From Chondrus crispus (taxonomy: Eukaryota; Rhodophyta; Florideophyceae; Gigartinales; Gigartinaceae), in contig NW_005179319.1 of NCBI RefSeq assembly GCF_000350225.1, positions 1 to 64,000 on the forward strand: DNA of 64,000 nt. Direction: 5' to 3'. Of this stretch, positions 1-10,726 are shown in pieces; positions within the stretch are counted from its first letter, which is position 1; every line of letters begins with the position of its first letter. The position numbers and the translations under genes are program-made. Below the pieces are notes generated by a model. It saw only the letters and a list, made by a program, of their open reading frames with translations, was not told the origin of the DNA and did no database searches.

Positions 1-3000
1 AATTACTGAATTGTCTACGCGCCAGTCCTTCCTACTGAGAGACGACGATAAGAGTCCTTTCCGATGTAATCGAAGGTTCTGCAGAACAGGAGTTGGGAAG
101 CAGTCCTGAAGCTTTTGTAGAAATCTTCCCGCATCCTGAAGCCCAGAACTGTCGTAGCCCAAGAGATTTAAAACCGACTTCGCTGTCTCAAAGCTCCAGC
201 CGTTCTCACTAGTGTCAATGCCTTCAGTTTCAATTGCCAGACGAGTCTTCCAGTCGTTGGCAAGACGATGTTCCATAGCCTGTAATTGTGAGTTTTTCAT
301 ATTGGATTGAGCTACCCCCCTCTTCAATGGCTGATGAGCGCTTTCAAACAACAACTCTTGTACATGTCTTACACTACCGAACAGTGGCAATGTATGTGTG
401 AAGAACTCCAACAATCTGTGAAGGTTTGGTTTGTCCAAATGAGTGGAGGCAAAGCTGTTTGTGCGACACAGCTTATCTACTCGAGATAGGTAACGAAGTG
501 CCATATTACGAATCTCCAGAAGTCTCTTGGTTCCTCCTTCTTCATTGTGTGTGTCTAATGACCTCTTACCATCTATCCTTGAGTCCGGAAAGTACTGTGT
601 TCTGCTCACGAGAGAGGAAAACAGGTCGAGGAGGTCGAGAGCTTCATCGATAGTAGCACAGTTTCCGCTCTCTCTCTCGCCTGTGATTTTGTTCACGTAC
701 CAAGCACTCTTCATCGCCCGTGGTGCTACCAAGAGCAGGCAGTACATAGACGATATCGTCATTGAATGTAGCACATGCTTGTCATGGTTGATTAGGCTCT
801 CCTGATATATGAGATAGCCATCCTTCAAAGCCATCTTGGCAATTGCCTCGGCATCTTTGCGTACATCTTTTGGTAGCAGTGTTATACAGAGATTCATGAT
901 GTCGCGACCAATCCCGAGGAAAAGATGATCGGGAGCCACAACGCATGAGCGATACGAATCGAAAACAGAAGGAACAACCGGTTTGCTACTGCCAAGTACA
1001 CGAGGCACACGAGCGCGAACTTGTCGCAGTTTCTCAGAGAGTTGATGAAGTGCCTGCAAACTTGTCTCAAACGTATCTGCGTCATCCATTCCGAGGGCTT
1101 TCAACTCTTCCCTGGATAACTTGGATCTCCTCAATGCAGTAGCCCGGTTCTCATCTCTCGCGAAAGATGGATGGTCGGAATGGATGCGGGTTGTGTAACA
1201 ATACTTGCTTCCTTGAAATCCAGACTTGTCGTACCTACCATAGCTGCATAAGTGACATGGAACATTGGAGCAGTGCCCTAGTAGGTCCAAAGTGTGGGAC
1301 ACTGCAGGATAGTCTCCAACGTATCCGACGACATCGAGAAAAAGAACAACCTTCTCTCCTTTTGCAGTGGTCATCTCAAATCCCTTTTCTGTCCCCTCAA
1401 TGATATCATCAATAACTGCCGCCAGTACCTCGTTTGTAGATACCCCTGGAGGAGTTAGCCCGATAGGTCTGATGGCTCCTGCTCCATTGCGGTTCTCCGG
1501 AGCCATACCTATTGGCAGCATGTATACACCACCCATGCTTCCTTTCTTTCCAATGTACGGCGTAAATCCATCAGAGTACAGAAACATTCTATACACAACG
1601 TACTTTCTTCCATCTTCCAAACGTCCACTGCTTTCCGCATCGACGCGATGACCCTTGTTCATTGGATTATCATCGGCAGATACTCGTTTCACTACGGCTT
1701 TGTCAAACATCTGGTTGTAAACGCCCCTATTCGTTCCGGTAAGATTCGAAACATTTCTTTCAGAAGATACAACCAAGCTGGTGGCGTAGTCGTCATCACA
1801 GTTCTGTCTTCTCCACATCCTATACACAAGGAAGGGTGTTTGCGTTGGTTCTTCCGAATCTTCGGCGTCTGGCTGTCCTGGGAGTGCAAGTTCGACGACC
1901 ATGTCACTGGGAAGGAATGCCCGAGATTCTGGTCTCTTCGTCTTCATCGTTTTGGTACGCTTTGAATTGGACTCCGCCTGCGGTTCTGTCCAGTTTGGCT
2001 CATCGTAAACAAAGAAGGAAGATACAACTGCATCAAATCTCATGTTCGTTGAGGACGTTACTGCAAACTGGGCTTGCATCAATCTGCCCTTCACCGCGTC
2101 ACTTGTTTCGAACGTAATGTTAAGAAGGAGCCCTTTTCGCAGTTTCACTGTCACACCATCTTCGGTTGGAATCCGATAAACAGATAGACTCCCAGCCCTA
2201 TCCTTGATTATTGGAGTGTCCTCAATATCCGAGAACCTCGGTATCTCGATAGACGGATCCATATCATGCCGTCTTCCTTGCACCATCTCCCGCAATTTTG
2301 CTGTCGAAAAGTCAAGTTTTGCCCAGTTGCTCGGTCTTACAATCATGGTCGGAGCGCTGTCCTGTGAGGTATACTTTCCAACGCCAGCCTTCGACCCAGA
2401 CTTCGACAAATCCACAGTAAACATTTCTACATGACAAGGAACGAAGAAGTTGGATTTCGCAAATGGACGAACACGTCTCTTCAGAGTAGATGTACTTGGC
2501 AGTTTGAGAGTGAGCTGCCTTTCATTCGGTCTCCAGTTCCTAAAGTTGGCAAGTGTCTGATACGCAGTCTCGCTGAGACGCGTGCTCCCAGTTGCTGTTA
2601 TTAGTGATGCAATATTTGTCCAGGTCAATCGAATTCCACCAGAAGCGCTTTCGAACATGCTGTCTATCAGCTCCTCAGACTCCTCAGCTTCGTAGGCATT
2701 GTCCTGCTCAACGCTCAATCCAATGTCTAATCCAGAAATTCCTTCGCTTTCTTCACAACGGATCGTGTTATTCCGTTCGGGGTGAGGACTTGATGGAAGT
2801 GCCTCCACACCGTCATGCATGACGCCTTGGTATTCTTGGAGGTCGCTTAAAAGCCCGTCTTTCAAAAGGGAAGCGTAGGATTCTGACTGACCGTCTAGTA
2901 ACATGAACCCATCTCCTGGACGTTTAGCTGGCTTTGTAGACAGTTGCCTACATGGCCTTGCTCTTTTTCGATTTCTTTCAAGCTGAGGTTCAGAAGAAGA

Positions 3001-3108
3001 TGGTGCGTGCCCATCCGAAGTAGTCCCTTGTGATACAACATCTTCGGAACGCTTTGCATAAGGTCCGCGTTTTTTAAGAACCCAACGACTCTTGCTTTGA
3101 CGCCCCAT
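1..3108 (-). CDS. Tnp2/KDZ-type DDE transposase, partial (runs off left edge)
   Basis: I translated the minus strand from the ATG at 3108; the frame stays open for 1036 codons to position 1, so the C-terminus lies outside the window. The first ~70 residues are basic (nuclear-localisation-like), followed by an acidic stretch. A long central domain contains SDGFTPY, then VVLFLDVVGYVGDYPA, a Cys cluster NVPCHLCSY about 20 residues later, and near the visible end LLFESAHQPLKR. This D...D...E layout with a Cys insert is the pattern of Tnp2 transposases of CACTA and KDZ elements, which cut and paste DNA. No frameshift or stop was found, so it may be active. The family call rests on recognised motifs, not on a search. 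The exact subfamily (CACTA versus KDZ) is uncertain. Confidence 0.78.
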   Translation of the reverse strand, partial: MGRQSKSRWVLKKRGPYAKRSEDVVSQGTTSDGHAPSSSEPQLERNRKRARPCRQLSTKPAKRPGDGFMLLDGQSESYASLLKDGLLSDLQEYQGVMHDGVEALPSSPHPERNNTIRCEESEGISGLDIGLSVEQDNAYEAEESEELIDSMFESASGGIRLTWTNIASLITATGSTRLSETAYQTLANFRNWRPNERQLTLKLPSTSTLKRRVRPFAKSNFFVPCHVEMFTVDLSKSGSKAGVGKYTSQDSAPTMIVRPSNWAKLDFSTAKLREMVQGRRHDMDPSIEIPRFSDIEDTPIIKDRAGSLSVYRIPTEDGVTVKLRKGLLLNITFETSDAVKGRLMQAQFAVTSSTNMRFDAVVSSFFVYDEPNWTEPQAESNSKRTKTMKTKRPESRAFLPSDMVVELALPGQPDAEDSEEPTQTPFLVYRMWRRQNCDDDYATSLVVSSERNVSNLTGTNRGVYNQMFDKAVVKRVSADDNPMNKGHRVDAESSGRLEDGRKYVVYRMFLYSDGFTPYIGKKGSMGGVYMLPIGMAPENRNGAGAIRPIGLTPPGVSTNEVLAAVIDDIIEGTEKGFEMTTAKGEKVVLFLDVVGYVGDYPAVSHTLDLLGHCSNVPCHLCSYGRYDKSGFQGSKYCYTTRIHSDHPSFARDENRATALRRSKLSREELKALGMDDADTFETSLQALHQLSEKLRQVRARVPRVLGSSKPVVPSVFDSYRSCVVAPDHLFLGIGRDIMNLCITLLPKDVRKDAEAIAKMALKDGYLIYQESLINHDKHVLHSMTISSMYCLLLVAPRAMKSAWYVNKITGERESGNCATIDEALDLLDLFSSLVSRTQYFPDSRIDGKRSLDTHNEEGGTKRLLEIRNMALRYLSRVDKLCRTNSFASTHLDKPNLHRLLEFFTHTLPLFGSVRHVQELLFESAHQPLKRGVAQSNMKNSQLQAMEHRLANDWKTRLAIETEGIDTSENGWSFETAKSVLNLLGYDSSGLQDAGRFLQKLQDCFPTPVLQNLRLHRKGLLSSSLSRKDWRVDNSVI

Positions 3109-3534
3109 CTGTGACAGTTTCGACCAGGTCCGCAACTAGAAATGGGGCTGCAGTGAAGTTTGGCATGGACCTCGGCATTAACAAGATTTCAGCAAGCTTA
3201 CTGCTCTACAGCCGAAAGAAGGTCTTTTGTTACATTTGGCGATGCATACGGTTGTGCCGTTAATATTAAAGCTTGGTTCAATGAATAGAAACGGTAAAAA
3301 GGATATGCTCCTACTCGCATTTTGATGTGATGCCGCATGCAAAAGCTCAATGAATGGCTGTCGTTAAGGACAGCCATGCCATACCGAATTCGGTAATTTC
3401 AAATTGAGATTTCAGTACGACACGTGCCCATGAACAGTTTGAAATATCTAGGTACCGGTTTTTTCTGAACACTGCATATATATATGCAGCAATATAGTTC
3501 CAGGACCAGGTCCAACTCTCCGCACGCCCGTCGT
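3109..3534. other. Upstream leader of the left transposase, no gene seen
   Basis: About 425 bases between the transposase ATG and the tandem array. I see no open frame or known motif. By position it should hold the promoter and 5' leader of the minus-strand transposase. Confidence 0.4.
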
Positions 3535-4850
3535 CCGCAGTCTTGATCCACCATGCATCCCGTTTTCTGACAGTTTCCTTTCTGCGAGTTGCGTGTTCGG
3601 TTGAGATATCATCCACACAGTAAGTGAAGCTACTTCTCCCACAGTCTTGACCCACAACGCATCTGTTTCTCTAACAGTTTCCGTTCTGCAAGTTGCTTGT
3701 CTGTTTGAAATATCATCCGCAGTAAGTGACGCCACTTCTCCCACAGTTCTGACCCACCACGAATCCATTTTTCTAACAGTTTCCTTTCTGCTAGTTGCGT
3801 GTTTGTTTGGGATATCATCCACAGTAAGTGACGCCACTTCTCCCATAGTTCTGACCCACCACGAATCCATTTTTCTAACAGTTTCCTTTCTGCTAGTTGC
3901 GTGTTTGGTTGAGATATCATCCACAGTAAGTGACGCCACTTCTGCCACAGTCCTGACCCACCACGCATCCATTTTTCTAACAGTTTCCTTTCTGCGAGTT
4001 GCGTGTTTGGTTGAGATATCATCCACAGTAAGTGACGCCACTTCTGCCACAGTCCTGACCCACCACGCATCCATTTTTCTAACAGTTTCCTTTCTGCTAG
4101 TTGCGTGTTTGGTTGAGATATCATCTGCAGTAAGTGACGCCACTTCTCCCACAGTCCTGACCCACCACGAATCCATTTTTCTAACAGTTTCCTTTCTGCT
4201 AGTTGCGTGTTTGGTTGAGATATCATCCACAGTAAGTGACGCCACTTCTCCCACAGTCCTGACCCACCACGCATCCATTTTTCTAACAGTTTCCTTTCTG
4301 CGAGTTGCGTGTTTGGTTGAGATATCATCCACAGTAAGTGACGCCACTTCTCCCACAGTTCTGACCCACCACGAATCCATTTTTCTAACAGTTTCTTTTC
4401 TGCGAGTTGCGTGTTTGGTTGAGATATCATCTGCAGTAAGTGACGCCACTTCTGCCACAGTTCTGACCCACCACGCATCCATTTTTCTAACAGTTTCCTT
4501 TCTGCGAGTTGCGTCTTTGGTTTAGATGTCATCCACAGTAAGTGACGCCACTTCTCCCATAGTTCTGACCCACCACGAATCCATTTTTCTAACAGTGTCC
4601 TTTCTGCGAGTTGCGTGTTTGGTTGAGATATCATCTGCAGTAAGTGACGCCACTTCTCCCACAGTCCTGACCCACCACGCATCCATTTTTCTAACAGTTT
4701 CCTTTCTGCGAGTTGCGTGTTTGGTTGAGATATCATCCATAGTAAGTGACGCCACTTCTGCTACAGTCATGACCCACCGCGCATCCCCGTTTCTGACAGT
4801 TTGCTTTCTGCGAGTTGCGTGTTTGGTTGAAATCTCATGCGGAGACACGA
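3535..4850. repeat. 102-bp tandem satellite, about 12 full units
   Basis: The motif AGTAAGTGACGCC recurs at 3721, 3823, 3925 and onward to about 4741 at an exact 102-base step; the edge units are more diverged. Because 102 is a multiple of three and the unit lacks stops in several frames, long open frames exist on both strands (3448-4482 and 3630-4736 minus, 3647-4525 plus). They are products of the repeat, not genes. On the plus strand each unit contains GTAAGT and, 58 bases later, a pyrimidine tract ending CTAACAG, which together resemble a tiny intron. The array lies upstream of the Tnp2-like transposase and may be a subterminal array of that element. Confidence 0.9.
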
Positions 4851-5522
4851 GTGCGCTGCAGACGTTTGGTAAGTGAGCGCTTTCTCTAGGCAATGCCGTT
4901 TTGCGATTACCTACAAAGCTGTAACGTAAGTTCGCACATTCTCTAACACATTGAAAGTTTCGAAGAACTGTTCTGACCAAGCCTCACAGCGTTCCTTGTC
5001 TCACTGCAGGTCAACCCGCCCGTCTTCTAACTCAGGATCAGGTAAGCCATCAGTACACCCTCCTTGGTCTATCAGAATTCCAATCCACCATCATGACGTA
5101 CTGTGACCGTAACTGACCTCTCTTGTTATGTTTCTTGGCGTTGATTATTGTATTTAACGGAAGCGCAATGAACCACTGCTGCGGTATTCCGGTATTTGGA
5201 CGGGGTAGATGTAGTGTATGTAGCCGTAACAATACTCTTTGGTTGCTACAAATAAATGTGATGTGAACGCCGCTGGAACCGCTATCGGTTTCATCCTTCG
5301 GGTTGGGACCGTTTCTGGACCGGCGGGGTGATATCACCTTTGCAAGAAAGGTACTGGATTAACATTTCATTGACTGAGAGTAGGTCGGAGCATTACGTGT
5401 AGTGTTGCATTGGAGCTGCGAATGGAGACATATTTTCACTGCCCTGGAGCAGCAAAACATGGTCGTCGGTGGCTGCGCATATGCAGCGATGATCACCGTC
5501 TCATCATTGCATCAATGTAAAA
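4851..5522. other. Unassigned spacer between satellites
   Basis: No recognised gene or repeat. A 95-codon minus-strand frame (5050-5337) has no familiar motif and is not supported. The right terminus of the left DNA transposon may lie here or nearer 6090, but I could not identify a terminal inverted repeat. Confidence 0.4.
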
Positions 5523-5940
5523 GCGTTTGGCCCTGCGGGACCTGCCTGTGTACAGCGCCAGCCAGCCATCTACCGCCGCAGGCCAGGCAGAGACGCTGTG
5601 CCATAACTATGCTGCTTTTCAGCCAATGGCGTTTGGCACTGCGAGACTTACCCGTGTGCAGCGCCAGCCAGCCATCTACCGCCGCAGGCCAGGCAGAGAC
5701 GCTGTGCCATAACTATGCTGCTTTTCAGCCAATGGCGTTTGGCACTGCGAGACTTACCCGTGTGCAGCGCCAGCCAGTCATCTACCGCCACAGGCCAGGC
5801 AGAGACGCTGTGCCATAACTCTGCTGCTTTTCAGCCAATGGCGTTTGGCACTGCGAGACTTACCTGTGTGCAGCGCCAGCCAGTCATCTACCGCCACAGG
5901 CCAGGCAGAGACGCTGTGCCATAACTATTCCGATTTTCAG
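5523..5940. repeat. 106-bp tandem repeat, about four units
   Basis: The string GGCCAGGCAGAGACGCTGTG recurs at 5581, 5687, 5793 and 5899, an exact 106-base period with very few differences, so the array is young or homogenised. Short open frames through it are by-products. The last unit decays near 5940. From 5940 to 6090 there is AT-richer spacer with nothing recognisable. Confidence 0.9.
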
Positions 5941-6090
5941 CCAATGGCGTTATTGGTAAAAAATGTGCAAAATCGCGACATGAAATCAACAAGCGTTGCT
6001 ACATTTATGACACTTTTTTTGCTGGCCCGGACCAAAATATTTGCGCCGATTTTTTATTGCCTCCGATAGGCTGATTTGACCTTCCTGTGC

Positions 6091-7020
6091 AGGGGATCGC
6101 GCACGCGCTACACCTGACCGACTTGACCGATCAAGTCGGTGGGGTAGGAGTTGGCCGATCCAACTCCGACGATAAGACCACCGCAGGGGGCAGGGTGGTC
6201 GACCCAGACGAACGGTCACCTTTATGCCAACCGAAGGCGAGGGGTACTGTACTCCACTAGCAAAAGGATCCCGAAAATCCATCGATGGATTGGGAAAAAG
6301 AGATCGACCTGTCACACATCGACGATGACAAGCTCCGTGGCCACGTACTCGAGATGCTCCGTAAGCACTCGAGTCTGTGGAGCGGTGCGCTTGGAACGAT
6401 CCAAGCCACGGAGCAACGCATTCCCCTCGAACCGGGAACGAAACAGATTCGTTCTATGCCCTATCGGAAGGGCCCGGCCAATGCGCGAAATGGTCGCCAA
6501 GGAGATCAACAAGATTTTGAACGCAGGTGTTATCGAACCCACGAGCACCGAGTGGGCGTCCCCCGTGGTGCTCGTACCGAAGAAAGACGGCTCTCTTCCG
6601 TTCTGGGTGGACTACCGGCGTCTCAACGCGAAGATCGCAGCGGATTCGTATCCGCTGCCACGGATGGACGACTGCATCGACTCGTTAGGAGATGCAGCCA
6701 TCTACACCACGTTGCACTGCAATTCCGGTTATTGGCAGATCCCGGTCGCTCCGGAAGACCGGGATAAGACCACGTTTACGACGCACATGGGCACGTTTCG
6801 CCACTTGGGCATGCCGTTTGGACTCAAGGGGGCACCGGCCACCTTCCAACGTGCGCTCGACATAATACTCTCCGGAGTCCGCTGGCAAATATGCTTCGTC
6901 TATCGCGACGACGTGATCGTGTTCTCCCGTACGCACGGAGAACACGCGAGGCATCTCGATACCGTCTTGAGCTTACTGCAGAGTTCCGGTATCTCCCTTA
7001 AGCTCAAGAAGTGCAGCTGA
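6091..7020 (+). pseudogene. Element B reverse transcriptase region (broken)
   Basis: Begins with a stretch matching the pre-RT remnant of element D (AHALHLTDLTD). The frame 6285-6480 carries a conserved lead-in (DLSHIDDDKLRGHVLEML), then shifts to the RT frame, which reads GVIEPTSTEWASPVVLVPKK, DYRRLN, YPLPRMDD and GYWQIPVAPEDRDKTTF, followed by PFGLKGAPATFQRA. The catalytic box reads YRDD instead of the usual YLDD; both aspartates survive. An in-frame TGA follows KLKKCS at 7018. Ty3/gypsy type, plus strand. Non-functional because of the frameshift near 6480 and the stop. Confidence 0.88.
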
Positions 7021-7704
7021 TTCCAACCGAAGGTGCACTACCTGGGGCACGTCATCTCCCCAGGCAAGTTGAGCGTGGCTGATAGGGCGTCCGACGCTTT
7101 CAAGACGTTCACGTTCCCGAGGACGTTGACGCAAGTGCGCTCGTTTCTCGGGGCGTGTAACGTATACCGCCGATTCGTTAAGGGGTTCGCTAAGATTGCG
7201 CGTCCTCTGACCGACATGACGCGCAAGGATTAGGATCCCGATTTCTATAACCCCACGGATCTGCAACTTCAGGCGTTCGAGAACCTTAAGGAGTGCATGA
7301 TCGCTCCGCCGATCCTCGCGTTGCCCCGGCCCGGTCGTCCGTACATGATAGACACCGACGCAAGTGCCTACCAACTCGGCTGCACCTTACTTCAGGAGCA
7401 CGAAGAGCCGAACGACTGCCGCCCCGTGGGGTATTGGTCGTACTCACTGTCCGATAGTGAGCGCAACTACAGCGCTACCGAACGCGAGTGCTTCGCCGTA
7501 GTATGGGCCGTCCGCACACTACGGCCGTACGTAGAAGTCACGAAGTTCACCGTACGGACGGACCATGACGCCCTCCGATGGCTCGTCCCTCACCGAGAGT
7601 TCCGGAAGACTCACCCGGTGGCGGCTACGTCTGGCTGAATACGATTTCACCATTCAGTACCGCCCCGGACGCGTGCATCAGGTGCCGATGCCCTGTCACG
7701 ACTC
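7021..7704 (+). pseudogene. Element B RT thumb / RNase H region (broken)
   Basis: Resumes directly after the TGA in the same frame with QPKVHYLGHVIS and RSFLGACNVYRRFVKGF, the typical RT-to-RNase H connector. A TAG interrupts at ~7231 (after MTRKD). RNase H then follows with MIDTDASAYQLG, SERNYSATERECFAVVWAV and RTDHDALRWL, the D-E-D acidic residues of the retroviral-type fold. Near 7600 the frame changes: the downstream half (RWRLRLAEYDFTIQYRPG) is in another frame. It would have degraded the RNA of the RNA:DNA hybrid during reverse transcription. Confidence 0.85.
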
Positions 7705-9240
7705 GTGTCGCCGAAGGTCGCCGATGACCCTCGCCCCACCGTCGAGGTGGATGACGACATCCCCACTTTCGACGACGGAACGACAGTTCGAGACGTATCG
7801 AACGAGCTCGCGGACCACGCTTGTACCACGAGCTGTGATCACCAGACCGTCCATGTCTTCGTAACGACACGGAACCAAGCCGAAGCCCGGACAAGGACGC
7901 ACGACGAACCGCGAGGAGACGACGAAGCCCCCGCTCTCCAAGGACCCAATTCGTTTTGGGAGGAGAACGACGAGTTCGACGCCGCCGACATCCAGCCCGC
8001 CGAAGATCCCGAGGCTGGCGCGCTCGACTCCCCGGTCGCCCCACCGCAGGACGACCTTCCGGCCCCTCTTACGATAGAGGAGATAGCCGAGGAGCAACGC
8101 GTGGATGACTTCTGCCAAACCGTTTTGGCACGACAGTCAGAGTCCCGGGACTCCGCGTTCTTCGGGGACCACCAAGGGGTGCTCAAACGGAGACACCCCT
8201 TCGACCCTGATATCGTTCAGGTGGTGGTACCTCGGACGCTCCGCGCCAGGCTCCTTCGCCTGTGCCACAACCCGGCCATCGCGGGGCACCCGGGCCAGAA
8301 CCGTATGTACGACGCACTTCGACGCGAGTACTACTGGCCCCATCTGGCTGCAGACGTCGCAGCCACGGTGCGAGGGTGTCGAACCTGCACGATGAACCGG
8401 GTGAAGCTGAGGAAACATCTCAACCGATTGAGATTGTTTCCAGCTACGAGGCCCCTCGAGAGCCTGGCGATCGACATCTTGGGGCCGCTCCCCAAGACGA
8501 AGACAGGAAAACGGTTCCTGCTCGTGATTACGGACCGCTTCAGTAAGCTAACGCAAGTCGTTGCGCTCCTGACGATAACAGCGCACACGGTCGCAGTTGC
8601 GTTCTGCGACTCGTGGGTGTTCAAGTATGGCGTCCCTCGCACGTTGCTTTCGGACAACGGCCCTCAGTTTAATGCCAAGTTCTTCCACAGCACGTGCCGC
8701 GTTCTGGGGATAACGAATTTGTACACTTCGGCGTACCATCCCCAAACGAACGGGCAAGTCGAGCGATATAACCGAACAATCGCCTCGATGCTGAGGAACT
8801 ACGTGGGTGAACACCAGGACGATTGGGATGTGTACGTGGGGCCGCTTACGTATGCGTACAACTCCCACGTACATCGCACCACACGCACCACGCCGTTTGA
8901 GCTCGTGCTCAGCAGGCCACCCCCCGAGTTCTCTCTCCGACGGGCGGACGGCGACGCGCCCCTTATGATAGGGGGAACCAACGTGCGGAGTTCCTCAAGA
9001 CCTTGGATTCGACTATCCAAAACGCCTACGGGAGCCTGCGTCGGACGCAGGCTCGCTACAAGCGCGACTTCGATAAGCGCATACGATGTATTAATTCCCG
9101 GCTCCATCCCGAGGAATACGTATATCTCAACCCCACGAATACGTATATCTCAACCCCACGAATACGTATATCTCAACCCCACGAATACGTATATCTCAAC
9201 CCCACGAATACGTATATCTCAACCCCACCGATGGGGCTAA
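7705..9240 (+). pseudogene. Element B integrase frame
   Basis: A 511-codon frame. After an acidic linker of ~150 residues comes an HHCC zinc-binding motif (LCHNPAIAGHPGQ ... CRTCTM), then the catalytic core with IDILGPL, LLSDNGPQFN and YHPQTNGQVERYNRT, giving the D,D,E triad. The C-terminal part is corrupted by a 23-bp microsatellite expansion (9114-9229) that shifts the frame. The GPY-type region and chromodomain continue in a different frame at 9284-9649. The catalytic core itself looks intact. Confidence 0.9.
9114..9229 (+). repeat. 23-bp microsatellite expansion inside integrase, 5 units
   Basis: GAATACGTATATCTCAACC plus four more bases repeats at 9114, 9137, 9160, 9183 and 9206, an exact 23-base step. 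The related element D has a single copy at this place (VYLNPTDGAK). Four extra units add 92 bases, not a multiple of three, so the expansion separates integrase from the chromodomain frame. Confidence 0.92.
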
Positions 9241-9649
9241 GACATCGAACAAGCTCGCCTCGCCCGCTGTCGGACCCTACCGCGTGCTCGCCAATGACCG
9301 CCAAACCATCACGATCGATCGTGATGGGGTCACCGAGCGAGTCTCCGCCGACCGCTGCGTGTACGCGCCGTTTCCGATAGACGCGCCACGAGCAAGTACG
9401 ACGACCCCGCGAGACCTCGCCGATAAGGTCACCGCGGGAACGCAGTATGCCGTTGAACGGCTACTGAGACATCGAATCATGGAAGACAGAACTACGGAGT
9501 TCCTCATCAAGTGGGCGGATTACGACACACCCACTTGGACTGCGCAGACTAATGTCCCGGAGGAGTTGGTGTCTCGTTACGCCCAACGTCTCCGGAGGCC
9601 CACCGGCAGAAGCCTCTCCCTAAACGTGAACGCGGACGTTCACGCTTAA
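9240..9649 (+). pseudogene. Element B integrase C-terminus with chromodomain
   Basis: The frame carries VGPYRVLANDRQ-like text (the GPY/F module) just upstream and then VERLLRHRIMEDRTTEFLIK followed by WADYDTPTWT, a chromodomain signature thought to steer integration to marked chromatin. It ends NVNADVHA plus stop, directly followed by a G-rich tract (AAGGGGGGCC) that looks like a polypurine tract. However, the 3' LTR does not follow here; it lies beyond the cargo segment at 36396. Confidence 0.82.
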
Positions 9650-9927
9650 GGGGGGCCGGAACCGCTCCGTTACGGTTAAGGGCATATCGACGAGCTCGCC
9701 TGAACTTCAGAGTCTGCTCATGGAATTAGAACTTTATGTAGTGCAATACTCGTCTCGGGTAGGGGGGAGGAAGGAAGTGAAAAAGGAAAAAAATTGGATA
9801 CTGTAGTCCGGGTTTGGGGGACACACGTGTGCGACGAAGCGCACGATTATTTTAATTATTTAATTTATTTACTAATTAGATCTAGAATCTAGAGCCGGGA
9901 GCTACTGTACTCGCCCCGGCGGGGCTC

Positions 9928-9934
9928 TATATAA
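9928..9934 (+). promoter_or_regulatory. TATA box of solo LTR G
   Basis: TATATAA within CTCTATATAACTT, placed where the F LTRs have their own TATATA element. It is the likely core promoter of this LTR. Confidence 0.55.
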
Positions 9935-10124
9935 CTTAGCCCTTTGACCGAACAAGTCAATAAACCAACCCGAGTTGCCGGAGTTGAATGTCGCCTTGGT
10001 CGAAGTCCGTCTCTACCAAGACGCTCCCTTTTACCTAAGCCTACGGCATCCTTCAGCGCTCGGGGGTCCCATTCCTTTTTCCTTTATTTCCCAACGAACC
10101 CGAGTTGCCAGAGTCTGATATCGC

Positions 10125-10710
10125 TGTAGTATAAACACCCCAACGTCGAGGGGGTGTATGCACAGTCCTGCTAGACCCTGATCGGAGAAGGGAAGCAACC
10201 CCAGCTAACGGAACCGGGCGAGCCCGGGTAGCGGTGGTAGAGCGGGTACGGTCGGGGACGCGCGCATGCGCGGGCCGATCTACGCCTCGACGCCCTGGCG
10301 CAGCGCTGGGTGACGTACCAGCGCTGACGGGCGGAGGCGGATCTAGACTCGCTGGCGTGCTCCCGCGTCCCCTGCCCGCTCGGCTCCTAACTAGATACGG
10401 GCTAGTGGGAACCCGTTCTAGAATAAGCGGGGCGAGCTTGACCAGAGGCTTGGGTTCTGGACAAGCTCGTGCTTGTCCTTCCCCTCCGCCGCCGGCCTGC
10501 CCTAGTATTTAATGTACAAGTTAGTCTATCATACTACAGTACAGTACGGACCGTACTGTAGAGCTACTGTCGTCAGCGCGGGTCGTCCTGCGCTCTGGTA
10601 CTGTCGGTCATCGGGGCTGACAGTACACGTGTGGTACACGTATGATACACATGGGGCACACGTGTGTGATCTAATCTAAATCTAGTTCCACGGGATGGGG
10701 TTATACTACA
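10125..10710 (-). repeat. 3' LTR of element D
   Basis: Reads TGTAGTATAACCCC to GTGTTTATACTACA on the minus strand. It contains several ACACGTGT-type G-box motifs and a hairpin (CTGTCGGTCATCGGGGCTGA...) shared with the LTRs at 36396 and 44505. Confidence 0.92.
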
Positions 10711-10726
10711 CGGCCCCCTCCTCAAG
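10711..10726 (-). promoter_or_regulatory. Polypurine tract of element D
   Basis: Minus strand CTTGAGGAGGGGGCCG immediately precedes the 3' LTR. A near-identical copy (CTTGAGGAGGGGGCCC) sits at 15570-15585, right after the integrase tail, so the tract and the pol end are duplicated around the cargo. Confidence 0.75.

Noticed and set aside
3448..4736. Long open frames on both strands across the 102-bp array (344, 368 and 292 codons)
   Set aside because: The unit length is a multiple of three and lacks stops, so any frame stays open. The peptides are simple 34-residue repeats on both strands.
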